A stretch of DNA of 64,000 nt from positions 2,852,001-2,916,000 of the forward strand of contig NZ_AP027361.1 of assembly GCF_030295915.1 (NCBI RefSeq). Direction: 5' to 3'. The DNA comes from Thalassotalea sediminis. GTDB lineage: Bacteria > Pseudomonadota > Gammaproteobacteria > Enterobacterales > Alteromonadaceae. The notes below the pieces were generated by a model, which saw only the letters and a list, made by a program, of their open reading frames with translations, was not told where the DNA came from and ran no database searches. Positions 8,664 through 16,457 of this stretch are shown one piece after another (position 1 is the stretch's first letter; each line of letters starts with the position of its first letter). The translations under genes and the position numbers were made by a program.

Positions 8664-9365
8664 ATGAAAATGACAAATACTGCAGTAAAAAATTTCAAAG
8701 ATATAGTAATTTATGGCACTGGAAAGACCGCTTCTGTCTTAAGTTCATACATAAATGCAACAAGCAGTTTGCAAATTGCGGCTTATACAGTTGAGCGAGA
8801 GTTTCTGGTTGAAAGTTCTTTTTTAGGTAAACCTGTTGTCGCTTTGGATGAATTTCAACGGCAATTTCCAGCAAGCGACTATGAAGTAATAATCGCCGCT
8901 GGTTACCATAAAATGAACGATTTTAGGACTGAATTATTTGAGCAGTTAAAGGCCCAAGGATATAATTTCGCACGTTATATCCACCCTTCAGTAACACTCT
9001 TTGATGATACAGAGATAGGCCAAGGATGTGTCATTTTAGATAATGTATCTATCCAACCTGGTGCTAAAATAAGCGATAATACCTTTGTGTGGAGTAATGC
9101 AGTCATTGCACATGGCAGTAAAATTGGAAAACATAATTGGATCACGGCGGGAACAGTTGTAGCTGGTGATGCTGTTGTCGGAAACAAATGCTTTTTAGGA
9201 GTTAATTCCACTGTGGGTCATAATGTAATTTTAGAGGATTATACATTTGTTGGTGCAAATACTTTAGTAGCTAAAAACTCAAAAGTAGGTGATGTCATTA
9301 TTTCCAAAGATGGTGAATGTATCAGATTAAACAGCCATCAATTTATGAAGTTTTCAAAAATATAA
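8664..9365 (+). CDS. PglD/NeuD-like sugar acyltransferase, left-handed beta-helix
   Basis: 233 residues in two parts. Residues about 12-80 form a small Rossmann-like domain (VIYGTGKTASVL) that in PglD/NeuD-type enzymes binds the nucleotide sugar. Residues about 107-212 are hexapeptide repeats (ILDNVSI, VWSNAVIAHGSKIG, VVAGDAVVG, VILEDYTFVGANTLV) that fold as a left-handed beta-helix trimer and bind the acyl donor. Relatives N-acylate 4-amino-4,6-dideoxy sugars. Its neighbours are an aminotransferase upstream and an acyl carrier protein 10 bases downstream, so an acyl-ACP rather than acetyl-CoA may be the donor. That donor choice is inference. Confidence 0.75.
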   Translation: MKMTNTAVKNFKDIVIYGTGKTASVLSSYINATSSLQIAAYTVEREFLVESSFLGKPVVALDEFQRQFPASDYEVIIAAGYHKMNDFRTELFEQLKAQGYNFARYIHPSVTLFDDTEIGQGCVILDNVSIQPGAKISDNTFVWSNAVIAHGSKIGKHNWITAGTVVAGDAVVGNKCFLGVNSTVGHNVILEDYTFVGANTLVAKNSKVGDVIISKDGECIRLNSHQFMKFSKI

Positions 9366-9375
9366 AGGTTATATA

Positions 9376-9600
9376 ATGGAGAAAATTAATTTAATTTTAG
9401 CTGAGTTATTTAAAATGAAAGTGGAAGATCTAGACAACGATCTGACCATGGAGGATATTGTGGTGTGGGACTCTTTAAAGCATATGGAATTAATAGCCAC
9501 CATTGAAGAAGCATTTTCAGTAGAACTAAGCATTGATGATATTATGGAATTAACAAGTATCAAAGCATTAAGAACAAAAGCAGTAGAGTTGAGTCAATAG
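9376..9600 (+). CDS. Acyl carrier protein
   Basis: A 74-residue acidic four-helix protein. The phosphopantetheine attachment site is WDSLKHMEL, with Ser33 as the modified residue. The rest (DLTMEDI, IEEAFSVELSIDDIMELTSI) matches ACP/PCP helices II-III. It is not the housekeeping AcpP, because it lies between a sugar acyltransferase and an SDR with a stand-alone adenylation enzyme downstream. It is best read as the dedicated carrier that holds an amino acid or hydroxy acid for transfer to a sugar. It needs a phosphopantetheinyl transferase encoded elsewhere. Confidence 0.85.
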   Translation: MEKINLILAELFKMKVEDLDNDLTMEDIVVWDSLKHMELIATIEEAFSVELSIDDIMELTSIKALRTKAVELSQ

Positions 9601-9609
9601 TATTTCATC

Positions 9610-10350
9610 ATGACAAAAAATATTATTATTACTGGTGGTGCAAACGGGCTTGGTCGACATATGGTCGAATACCTTCTTGAAAAAGGTAGCAATGTAATTT
9701 CACTAGATATAAATGCCTCTCAACTTTCTGATTTAGAAAAAAGTCATGAAAATCTAGCGTCTATACAATGTGATATCACAAACACAAACAGCTTATTATC
9801 TGCTTTCGAACAGATTAAAGAAAAATTTCATTATGCGGATGTGCTCATAAATAATGCAGGCATTATACATAATGAACCTTTGTTCAATTTTTTTAATAAA
9901 GGCGAAAGAACTCATAACATTAGTGCATGGAAGCGCGTTATTGACATCAACCTTACGGCAAGCTTTGAAACAGCAAGTTACTTTGTAGAGCAACTTGCAT
10001 TGAAAAGAAAAAAGGGGGTGATCGTTAATATAAGCTCAGTGAGCTCAACAGGCACCGCAGGTCAAAGTGCCTACGCGGCATCTAAAGCAGGATTAAATGC
10101 TTTAACAAAAACTTGGGCAAAAGAATTAGGCAGCTTAGGAATTAGAACGGTATCAATTTCTCCTGGTTACATAGATTCTGAGGCTATGCACCAAGCGGTA
10201 CCGAAAGAAATACAAAAAGATATATTAAGTAAAACCGCATTACGAAAACTAGGCAGTAAAGAAAGTATCATGCAAGCTGTTGAGCTAGCGATTTACAATG
10301 AATTCATGACAGGTACGGTGATTGAAGTAGATGGCGGTTTGTTAAAATAG
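9610..10350 (+). CDS. Short-chain dehydrogenase/reductase (FabG-like)
   Basis: A 246-residue classical SDR. It has a TGGANGLG cofactor motif (8-15), NNAG (82-85), Ser at 143-144 and the catalytic pair Y156-x3-K160 in YAASK, ending with EVDGGLLK. It starts 9 bases after the carrier-protein gene. FabG-like enzymes in such sets commonly reduce a 3-ketoacyl group on the carrier. Here the substrate could equally be the sugar or an amino-acid side chain. NADPH or NAD preference cannot be read with confidence. Family assignment is firm; substrate is not known. Confidence 0.8.
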   Translation: MTKNIIITGGANGLGRHMVEYLLEKGSNVISLDINASQLSDLEKSHENLASIQCDITNTNSLLSAFEQIKEKFHYADVLINNAGIIHNEPLFNFFNKGERTHNISAWKRVIDINLTASFETASYFVEQLALKRKKGVIVNISSVSSTGTAGQSAYAASKAGLNALTKTWAKELGSLGIRTVSISPGYIDSEAMHQAVPKEIQKDILSKTALRKLGSKESIMQAVELAIYNEFMTGTVIEVDGGLLK

Positions 10351-10403
10351 CTTGCAAATAATAATTCAATAAATCAATTCAAATAAAAGGCTATAAACTT
10401 CAA

Positions 10404-11942
10404 ATGCAAAACCAATGCTATAGTTTAGGAGAGTGCTTCGAGCAAGTCGCAAAAAACAACCATGAACTTGCATTAAAATACGAAGATAAGACGCTAAACA
10501 CATCATATGTTCAACTTGATATTCTTTCCAATCAACTAGCTCATTACCTCTTAGACAAAGAAATAAAAAAGGGAGACGTTGTTGCGATATTTAATAATAA
10601 ATCGCCCAAAAGCTTCGCTTTAATTATCGCCTGTTTAAAAATTGGTGCAATTTACACCAATTTAGATCAAGATTCTCCCCTTTATAGAATTCAAAAAATA
10701 GCGGATACCTGCAACCCATGTGCAGTATTTTTTGAAGACTACATTGATCATAAATTTGCAAATCTTTCTTTGAAGGAAAGTGCTTTTACTGCAACTTTAG
10801 ATTCTATAGCACTTGATAAATTAGCCGTAAGTTATCCAATGCTACCAGATCCCGTAGTTGGAAGTACATCGGCCTACATCATGTTTACTTCTGGCTCTAC
10901 AGGCACCCCTAAAGGCGTAGTTATATCTCACAGCAACTTGATCAACTTTTTTAATTGGAGTATTCCTCGATACGAAATAACCAAGTCAGACATATTCGCC
11001 AATGTAAGTCCTCTTTATTTTGACAACTCAGTATTTGATATCTACACCGCACTTTTTAGTGGAGCAACTATTGCCCCTATAGGTAAAGAGATCACCAAAT
11101 CACCTAAAACTCTCGTTGAATATGTCGACAAACTACAATGTACTATCTGGTTTTCAGTACCTTCATTGCTTATCTACCTTAATTCATTTAGAGCATTAAC
11201 CAAAGACACATTCACTAATATCAGAATCATTACTTTTGGCGGAGAAGGTTTTCCAAAAATAACGCTTAAAAAGCTATTTTCGCTCTATCAAGATAGAATA
11301 AAGTTTATCAACGTATATGGGCCTACTGAAGGTACTTGTATATGCTCAAGCTATGATGTTCAGGCTGATGACTTAGTGGACACAAAAGGAATCCTTCCTT
11401 TAGGTACCATAAATCCTAATTTCGATTTTCAAATCGTTAATGAGCACTTGGAACCAGTAAAGCCAGGTCAGCAAGGAGAGTTATTACTTTTAGGTAATAA
11501 CGTTTCTGCGGGCTACTACAATGATCAGGATAAAACGCAAAAAGCATTTATTAGTAATCCATCGCAAAAAAACTATCAGGAAAAAGCATATTGTACTGGG
11601 GATTTAGTCTATCAAGATACAAAGACTAAGTTACTACATTTCGTTGCTAGAAAAGATAATCAAATAAAACATATGGGATATAGAATTGAATTAGATGAAA
11701 TTGAGCATGCGTTATTACTATTACCCAATGTATCTGAAGCTGCTGTTATCTATAAGCGAGTAAATGATAATTACGGTAAAATTTTTGCATACGTCATCGC
11801 AAAAGGAATTAAAGAACCGTTAAGTATTATTAACGATTTAATGCCATACTTGCCTGAATATATGTTGCCGAATGAAATTGCCTTTCTAGAACAGCTCCCT
11901 AAAAATCCAAATGGCAAAGTGGATAGAAAGGCATTACAGTAA
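10404..11942 (+). CDS. Stand-alone amino-acid adenylation enzyme (DltA-like)
   Basis: A 512-residue ANL-superfamily enzyme with all adenylation core motifs: FTSGSTGTPKG (161-171), NVYGPTEGT (303-311), CTGDL, GYRIELDEIE, and the catalytic lysine in NPNGKVDRKAL (K505). YFDNS at 205-209 has the Asp (D207) that binds the amino acid's alpha-amine in NRPS A-domains and DltA, so the substrate is probably an amino acid rather than a simple fatty acid. There is no fused carrier or condensation domain. The separate ACP at 9376 is the natural partner. Predicted role: load an amino acid onto that ACP for attachment to an amino sugar. Confidence 0.8.
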   Translation: MQNQCYSLGECFEQVAKNNHELALKYEDKTLNTSYVQLDILSNQLAHYLLDKEIKKGDVVAIFNNKSPKSFALIIACLKIGAIYTNLDQDSPLYRIQKIADTCNPCAVFFEDYIDHKFANLSLKESAFTATLDSIALDKLAVSYPMLPDPVVGSTSAYIMFTSGSTGTPKGVVISHSNLINFFNWSIPRYEITKSDIFANVSPLYFDNSVFDIYTALFSGATIAPIGKEITKSPKTLVEYVDKLQCTIWFSVPSLLIYLNSFRALTKDTFTNIRIITFGGEGFPKITLKKLFSLYQDRIKFINVYGPTEGTCICSSYDVQADDLVDTKGILPLGTINPNFDFQIVNEHLEPVKPGQQGELLLLGNNVSAGYYNDQDKTQKAFISNPSQKNYQEKAYCTGDLVYQDTKTKLLHFVARKDNQIKHMGYRIELDEIEHALLLLPNVSEAAVIYKRVNDNYGKIFAYVIAKGIKEPLSIINDLMPYLPEYMLPNEIAFLEQLPKNPNGKVDRKALQ

Positions 11943-11963
11943 CTTTAATTCAAACAAAAAAGC

Positions 11964-12000
11964 AAAGGGCCTGCTTTGAGATATTTTCGGCAGGCTCTTT
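11964..12000. terminator. Bidirectional hairpin terminator between convergent operons
   Basis: AAAGGGCCTGC (11964-11974) pairs with GCAGGCTCTTT (11990-12000), an 11-bp stem with one G-U-type mismatch and a 15-base loop. A T-rich tail (CATTTTAAC) follows on plus and an A/T tract (TTTTTTGTTTG) on minus. It separates the adenylation gene from the convergent gene ending at 12005. Confidence 0.7.
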
Positions 12001-12004
12001 CATT

Positions 12005-12973
12005 TTAACTGGAAGCTGAGATATCTAATTTTGCATAACCAAAGCCATTTTGACCAAAGTTATTTCCACAATAAAACATAACAATATCTTCGCCGATCTG
12101 ACACACTTGAGGATAACAAATCATCTCAGAATCCCAACCGGAGCCAGAAACATTTATACCAATAAGTTCATCATCACGGTGCCATGTTATTAAATCATCA
12201 GATTTCGCATACCCCAATCGATAACTTCTTGATGTATTCTCTCTAAAATCAGTAGGCTGACGATAAGCAAAAATAGTATGCCAGCTTCCATTAAATTCAA
12301 AAATACCAAAAGAAACCTGACATTCATCTTCGTATTTAGAAGGAATCACTTGCTTGCCATCTCTTTGCCAATTTATTCCATCTAGAGAAGTTGCATGCGC
12401 AAGCTTATAAATAGGCTCCTTTTTACCATTATGTTCAATCCATTTAGTGCCAAATAAATACCACATATGCCAATTATTTTTTACTTTTTTAACCACCGGT
12501 CCAGAGACTAAATAAGGTTCATTGGGTGTCGGAGCTAATATAGGCCCCTGTCCTAGTTTAGTAAACGTACGCCCGCCGTCTTCACTAATTCCCATTCCTA
12601 CAGCCATTGTATAAGGAACTGATTGTAATCTTGTCCAGCCCGTATAATACCCGTAAACCTTATCTTCATGGCGTACAAAAGAGCTTGTCATACTCCCAAA
12701 TTCATCAAACGCTCCCGCGTTACCAAGTTCAAATAAAGGTTTTTCTGATATATATTTAACTTGTGATAAATCTTGTAGATCAAGTTCCACATAACCAGAA
12801 CGTGACACATATTGTAAATTTCCATCTCTAGCAGGACGACAAGCAAAATAAACTCGCACAGTATTCTCATCAACGACTAAAGGAGAAGGCAACTGAGCAT
12901 ACTCAGTCATCCATTCAAAGGGCTGCGTAAGCGAAGGATCAAATATTTGTCCTTGTTTATTCCATTTTAACAT
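12005..12973 (-). CDS. Five-bladed beta-propeller glycosidase-like protein (GH32/GH43-like)
   Basis: 322 residues without a signal peptide. Repeated blade motifs (YVSRSGYVELDL, VYGYYTGWTR, WHMWYLFGTKW, GINWQRDG, DLITWHRDDEL) are those of the GH32/43/62/68/130 propeller superfamily. Acidic residues in VYFACRPARDG and SEMICYP could be catalytic, but I cannot assign a family number. A cytoplasmic propeller protein in a glycan gene cluster could act on a sugar precursor or be a non-enzymatic partner. It is the last gene of the minus-strand unit that begins near 22 kb, 17 bases downstream of the FkbM gene. Confidence 0.6.
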   Translation of the reverse strand: MLKWNKQGQIFDPSLTQPFEWMTEYAQLPSPLVVDENTVRVYFACRPARDGNLQYVSRSGYVELDLQDLSQVKYISEKPLFELGNAGAFDEFGSMTSSFVRHEDKVYGYYTGWTRLQSVPYTMAVGMGISEDGGRTFTKLGQGPILAPTPNEPYLVSGPVVKKVKNNWHMWYLFGTKWIEHNGKKEPIYKLAHATSLDGINWQRDGKQVIPSKYEDECQVSFGIFEFNGSWHTIFAYRQPTDFRENTSRSYRLGYAKSDDLITWHRDDELIGINVSGSGWDSEMICYPQVCQIGEDIVMFYCGNNFGQNGFGYAKLDISASS

Positions 12974-12990
12974 GTGGTTTACCTAATAAT

Positions 12991-14100
12991 TTATTCAAAA
13001 GTAGCATATAAAACTAACATCATTGACATATAATTACGCTGACGGAGATAAAGTTTTATATTGGGGCACATTGCTTTTAGTAAAATTGCTAGACGATAAA
13101 AATCTTCTTTGACATGCATTTTTACAGCTATATTCGGTCGAAATGTATTTAATGTATGCTCAGCTCCTCTTAGAGCTTCATATTCAGCGCCATTAATATC
13201 CATCTTTATTAAGCTTATTTTATCAATATCACATTCATCAATAATATTGTCGAGCGTATCTACACTAATATTTTCCGTCCCTTGACCTTCAACAGTGATT
13301 TTATTATCAATATTTTCTTCCGTAATACTAAAAGACAATGTTGTTGACTCGCTCCATGCCCCCTTATTTATAAGAACTACATTTATTAGCCCCAATTCTT
13401 TTACGGTTTGCGTGAGTTTTTTAAAGTTTTCATCAAAAGGCTCTAATGAAATAATTTTATCAAACTGACTATTACAGATACTGGTAAAGTCTCTTATACT
13501 GTCTCCATCAAATCCACCAACATCCAACAATACTTCATGATCAGAAATATCAAATAAGTCTTGAGCAAAATAAAGATGTTCATTTTTTACCACGGGTAAT
13601 AAGAATGAAAGATCCCCAGAGATCTTAGTATTAATGGCTGCAATAAAGGTTTGTTTAGAAAAATCATCTTCAAAAAGATTATATGCTTCTTGAAATTGTG
13701 TAATGTTATTTTCAACAAATTCCTTATTCATAAACTCATTTGGCATATTTAAGAAATCAGGAACATCAATAACATAAGAATGGTTAACACCAAATGCTTT
13801 TAATTTCTCCTGTGCCGCTAAGTAATTTGTAATGCCAATAACAACTGAACAGCTTGCTAGTTTTTCAACGTTTTCTTCAATAGTTTGAACTTCTAAACCC
13901 AAGTAGTGCTTAACAACTAAATACTTTGCATCTACAACAAACTTTGATACTTCAATTCCTTTTAATCTTAGATAATTAAACAGCACATATGCATAAACAC
14001 CTGTTCCATAAATAACAACAGGGTTATCAGCCAATAATAAATTCTCAATTGGGCGTGTAAAATTAACATCCAGAGATGTAATAAGATCTTTAAATTTCAT
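12991..14100 (-). CDS. FkbM-family methyltransferase with PglD-like N-terminal domain
   Basis: A 369-residue, two-domain protein. The C-terminal half is an FkbM-type SAM methyltransferase: LDVGGFDGDS (192-201), SLEP (218-221), and LIKMDINGAEYEALRGA (297-313). The N-terminal part (about 26-110) begins VVIYGTGVYAYVL and resembles the nucleotide-sugar-binding domain of the PglD-like acyltransferase at 8664 rather than a methyltransferase. Residues 120-185 are helical linker. FkbM enzymes O-methylate sugars or polyketides. The extra domain suggests it may bind a nucleotide sugar directly. It lies 5 bases downstream of the formyltransferase gene. Confidence 0.75.
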   Translation of the reverse strand: MKFKDLITSLDVNFTRPIENLLLADNPVVIYGTGVYAYVLFNYLRLKGIEVSKFVVDAKYLVVKHYLGLEVQTIEENVEKLASCSVVIGITNYLAAQEKLKAFGVNHSYVIDVPDFLNMPNEFMNKEFVENNITQFQEAYNLFEDDFSKQTFIAAINTKISGDLSFLLPVVKNEHLYFAQDLFDISDHEVLLDVGGFDGDSIRDFTSICNSQFDKIISLEPFDENFKKLTQTVKELGLINVVLINKGAWSESTTLSFSITEENIDNKITVEGQGTENISVDTLDNIIDECDIDKISLIKMDINGAEYEALRGAEHTLNTFRPNIAVKMHVKEDFYRLAILLKAMCPNIKLYLRQRNYMSMMLVLYATFE

Positions 14101-14105
14101 ATAAG

Positions 14106-14969
14106 CTATATCTTGTTTATTGGTAGAGGTCTATTTTTCATCGGCCGATATTCCGCCTTAGAGTTAACATAAAGAATAACCTCTTTACCCTCTTTTTGAA
14201 TGTAAATTTTTTCATTAATTCGCTGGAAAGGTAATGAACCTTCAATACTCATCTCAGAAACAGACATATCATTTATGTATATTTTTTGCTCATTAAAGCA
14301 TAACAATGCACCAAAATACTGCCTCTGAGATAATATTTTACGCTGCATAACTTCGATAGAATCTGAAGTTAAGTCAATAGTAAAGTCATATTCTTTTATC
14401 CATGGATAATAATCTCCTCCAGAAAGTGTAGTTCCCGCTAGTGCCCCCAATAAATGAAGATAAAGAGATTCAACGATATCAGGCATAAATGCTTCCATCT
14501 TGCCCTTAACTACAACACTGTCTTCTCCTTGCTCAATATCCACAGAGAACGAATCAATATATAAACCAGAATCTATTTTTTCATTTAACTGATGGAGTGA
14601 TATTTTAGTTTCTTCAAAGCCTAACAAAATAGGCCATACGTCGGGATTAGGTCCTCTATTTAACCTCAAACAACCTCGATGTACATTGAAAAAGCGATAC
14701 TTTCTCACAATATCTTCAGGAACCAGCATATCTAACTGATAAATGAAAAAAGGGGTATCAATATCAAATTGATTTATTAAAACCCTGAAATCTTCGTGCC
14801 AATCAAATAATTTAATGCTCAAGCCAATTTCCTGAGCCGCATTATTAAGACCTTCAGTTAAACGGTTACGTAAACAGAGAACGTTTAAAATATTAAACCT
14901 GTTTGATGCCTTCAAAGCACAAAGCCCTAATTCTGACGAACCAATGAAAACAATATCCATTTTCTTCAT
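14106..14969 (-). CDS. Sugar N-formyltransferase-like protein
   Basis: 287 residues of the methionyl-tRNA-formyltransferase fold. The catalytic Asn-His-Asp set is visible: FNVHRG gives N95 and H97, and KIDSG gives D133, with RGPNPDVW in the place of the usual RGxxPxxWAI. Proteins of this size in glycan loci transfer a formyl group from N10-formyl-tetrahydrofolate to the amine of dTDP-Qui4N or dTDP-Qui3N. Together with rmlA, rmlB and the aminotransferase this makes N-formyl-viosamine a possible product. It might instead use another amine. It is 1 base downstream of the TylF-like gene and 5 bases upstream of the FkbM gene. Confidence 0.7.
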   Translation of the reverse strand: MKKMDIVFIGSSELGLCALKASNRFNILNVLCLRNRLTEGLNNAAQEIGLSIKLFDWHEDFRVLINQFDIDTPFFIYQLDMLVPEDIVRKYRFFNVHRGCLRLNRGPNPDVWPILLGFEETKISLHQLNEKIDSGLYIDSFSVDIEQGEDSVVVKGKMEAFMPDIVESLYLHLLGALAGTTLSGGDYYPWIKEYDFTIDLTSDSIEVMQRKILSQRQYFGALLCFNEQKIYINDMSVSEMSIEGSLPFQRINEKIYIQKEGKEVILYVNSKAEYRPMKNRPLPINKI

Positions 14970-14970
14970 T

Positions 14971-15699
14971 TTACGACTTTACAATATAAGCATTTGGCAT
15001 CCATGAATTTACAAGTGTTTTTACAGAAACATTAGGTAGTAATTCATGCAATGCATTACTTTCACCAGGAGCAAACTCATGCGAATATTGATCAAAGATC
15101 ATTATTCCGCCAGGTATAAGTCTTTCGTAAAAGAATGGAATACTAGCTTTCATAACATCGTATGTACCAGCGTCCATCATCACTAACTTAAATCGTAAAT
15201 GCTGGTTTTCATCAAAAAATTCATTCAAATCTTTTTTTAAATCAAGTTTATGAATTTTTAATATATTGCTAAATCCTTGCTTATTCACAAGCTCTAAAAT
15301 ATCTTCATATTCTGTTTTATAACCGCCGTTTTCTATTAAGGCTGAATCTTTTTCATTTAATTGCATGCCCTCAAACCAATCGAAACCATGGCATAATGTT
15401 AACGATTCAGATTCAAAAATTTTTATTAATTTTGCAAAAAGTAAGGATGATGCTCCTTTATAAACTCCCACATCAGCGATGTGTCCAGCCAAACCAAGTG
15501 TTTGTTTATACAACTCATATATCGTAATCATACGATGTAATGACATATGGCCAACGTAAGCTGTAAAGTCCTGTAAACATTCATCTAAAGGAACATTTTT
15601 CTTCTTTAAAAAATCGACATAATCGTAGTAATCTTTCCTTCTGTGATCAAACTTAACACTTTCTAATGCCCCAAAAGAATGTCCTTGTTTTTCAGCCAT
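14971..15699 (-). CDS. TylF-like (macrocin O-methyltransferase family) methyltransferase
   Basis: About 242 residues from the ATG at 15699, which has GGGAG five bases upstream. An upstream in-frame TTG at 15711 has no better site. The SAM-binding glycine loop is IADVGVYKGASS. The metal-site region MMDAGTYD and the later GGIMIFDQYSH fit the TylF/CmcI group of Mg-dependent O-methyltransferases. In surface-glycan loci such enzymes methylate sugar hydroxyls. It lies between a WbqC gene and a formyltransferase, so it probably decorates the same sugar. The position methylated is unknown. Confidence 0.7.
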   Translation of the reverse strand: MAEKQGHSFGALESVKFDHRRKDYYDYVDFLKKKNVPLDECLQDFTAYVGHMSLHRMITIYELYKQTLGLAGHIADVGVYKGASSLLFAKLIKIFESESLTLCHGFDWFEGMQLNEKDSALIENGGYKTEYEDILELVNKQGFSNILKIHKLDLKKDLNEFFDENQHLRFKLVMMDAGTYDVMKASIPFFYERLIPGGIMIFDQYSHEFAPGESNALHELLPNVSVKTLVNSWMPNAYIVKS

Positions 15700-15742
15700 T
15701 GTGACTCCCAATTAACATAAACAGATGATGTTGATGAACTGT

Positions 15743-16441
15743 CTATACAAGGCTATAACAGTTCAGTAGTTTTTTTATTTCAGGCAACCCATTAAACATT
15801 AAGACATCTAAAATAGATAAATACGGCGTAAACTTTTTACCATATTGCTTGTACTCTATCGGTAAAACATTTAAAAATTTCAGCTCAATACCTCTACGAA
15901 CAAACTCGTTTTGTTCGTACAAAGCTTTCCCTCCTGGGGGGTTAACATACATAGTTGCCTGTTCTTTTATGCAAATATCTAAAATGCGTTCTTGTCCCTT
16001 CAAGCCATTATTTAAATAATGGCTTGAACTTTGAATAATTTCAGTGTCAATTGATAAAAACGCTATTAACCTTAAATTTGCATTTAGTATAAAATCAGGT
16101 AGCGAATTTGTTTGAAAATTGAAAATACTTTCAAAAATTGGATAAACAGAGTCAAAATTAGGTGCCTTACTATATGATAATCTTATAGTTTTTAAAGTTT
16201 TACTTCGCCAATCACTGCAATTATTAATCTCAATATTTTTGATTAACTTGTTCTGACTAGCCTTAACTAGTGGAATAGTAAATAGGTGTTCTTGCCCATT
16301 AACAAGCATGTTATTCCTATTAATCCACCCTCTATTAATAAAGTTAACATCATCGTAAAAAACAAATTTATCAACTAAATTCAGTAACTGAAAATACCCA
16401 ATATATGGTAAAAAATAAGGCTGCATTATCGCTAATTTCAT
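15743..16441 (-). CDS. WbqC family protein
   Basis: 232 residues from the ATG at 16441, chosen because WbqC proteins start at this MKLAIMQPYFLPYIGYFQL-type segment. An earlier in-frame codon at 16468 would overlap the upstream gene. FYDDVNFINRGWINRN and the later basic stretches are family features. WbqC proteins occur in many O-antigen and EPS clusters, often beside aminotransferases and formyl- or acyltransferases. Their reaction is not established to my knowledge. Here it sits between a GT41-like glycosyltransferase and two modifying enzymes. Confidence 0.8.
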   Translation of the reverse strand: MKLAIMQPYFLPYIGYFQLLNLVDKFVFYDDVNFINRGWINRNNMLVNGQEHLFTIPLVKASQNKLIKNIEINNCSDWRSKTLKTIRLSYSKAPNFDSVYPIFESIFNFQTNSLPDFILNANLRLIAFLSIDTEIIQSSSHYLNNGLKGQERILDICIKEQATMYVNPPGGKALYEQNEFVRRGIELKFLNVLPIEYKQYGKKFTPYLSILDVLMFNGLPEIKKLLNCYSLV

Positions 16442-16457
16442 ATTTAAAATACCAACA

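Noticed and set aside
9369..9563. 64-codon minus-strand frame over the carrier-protein gene
   Set aside because: The plus strand encodes a textbook acyl carrier protein with a DSL site; the opposite frame is a shadow.
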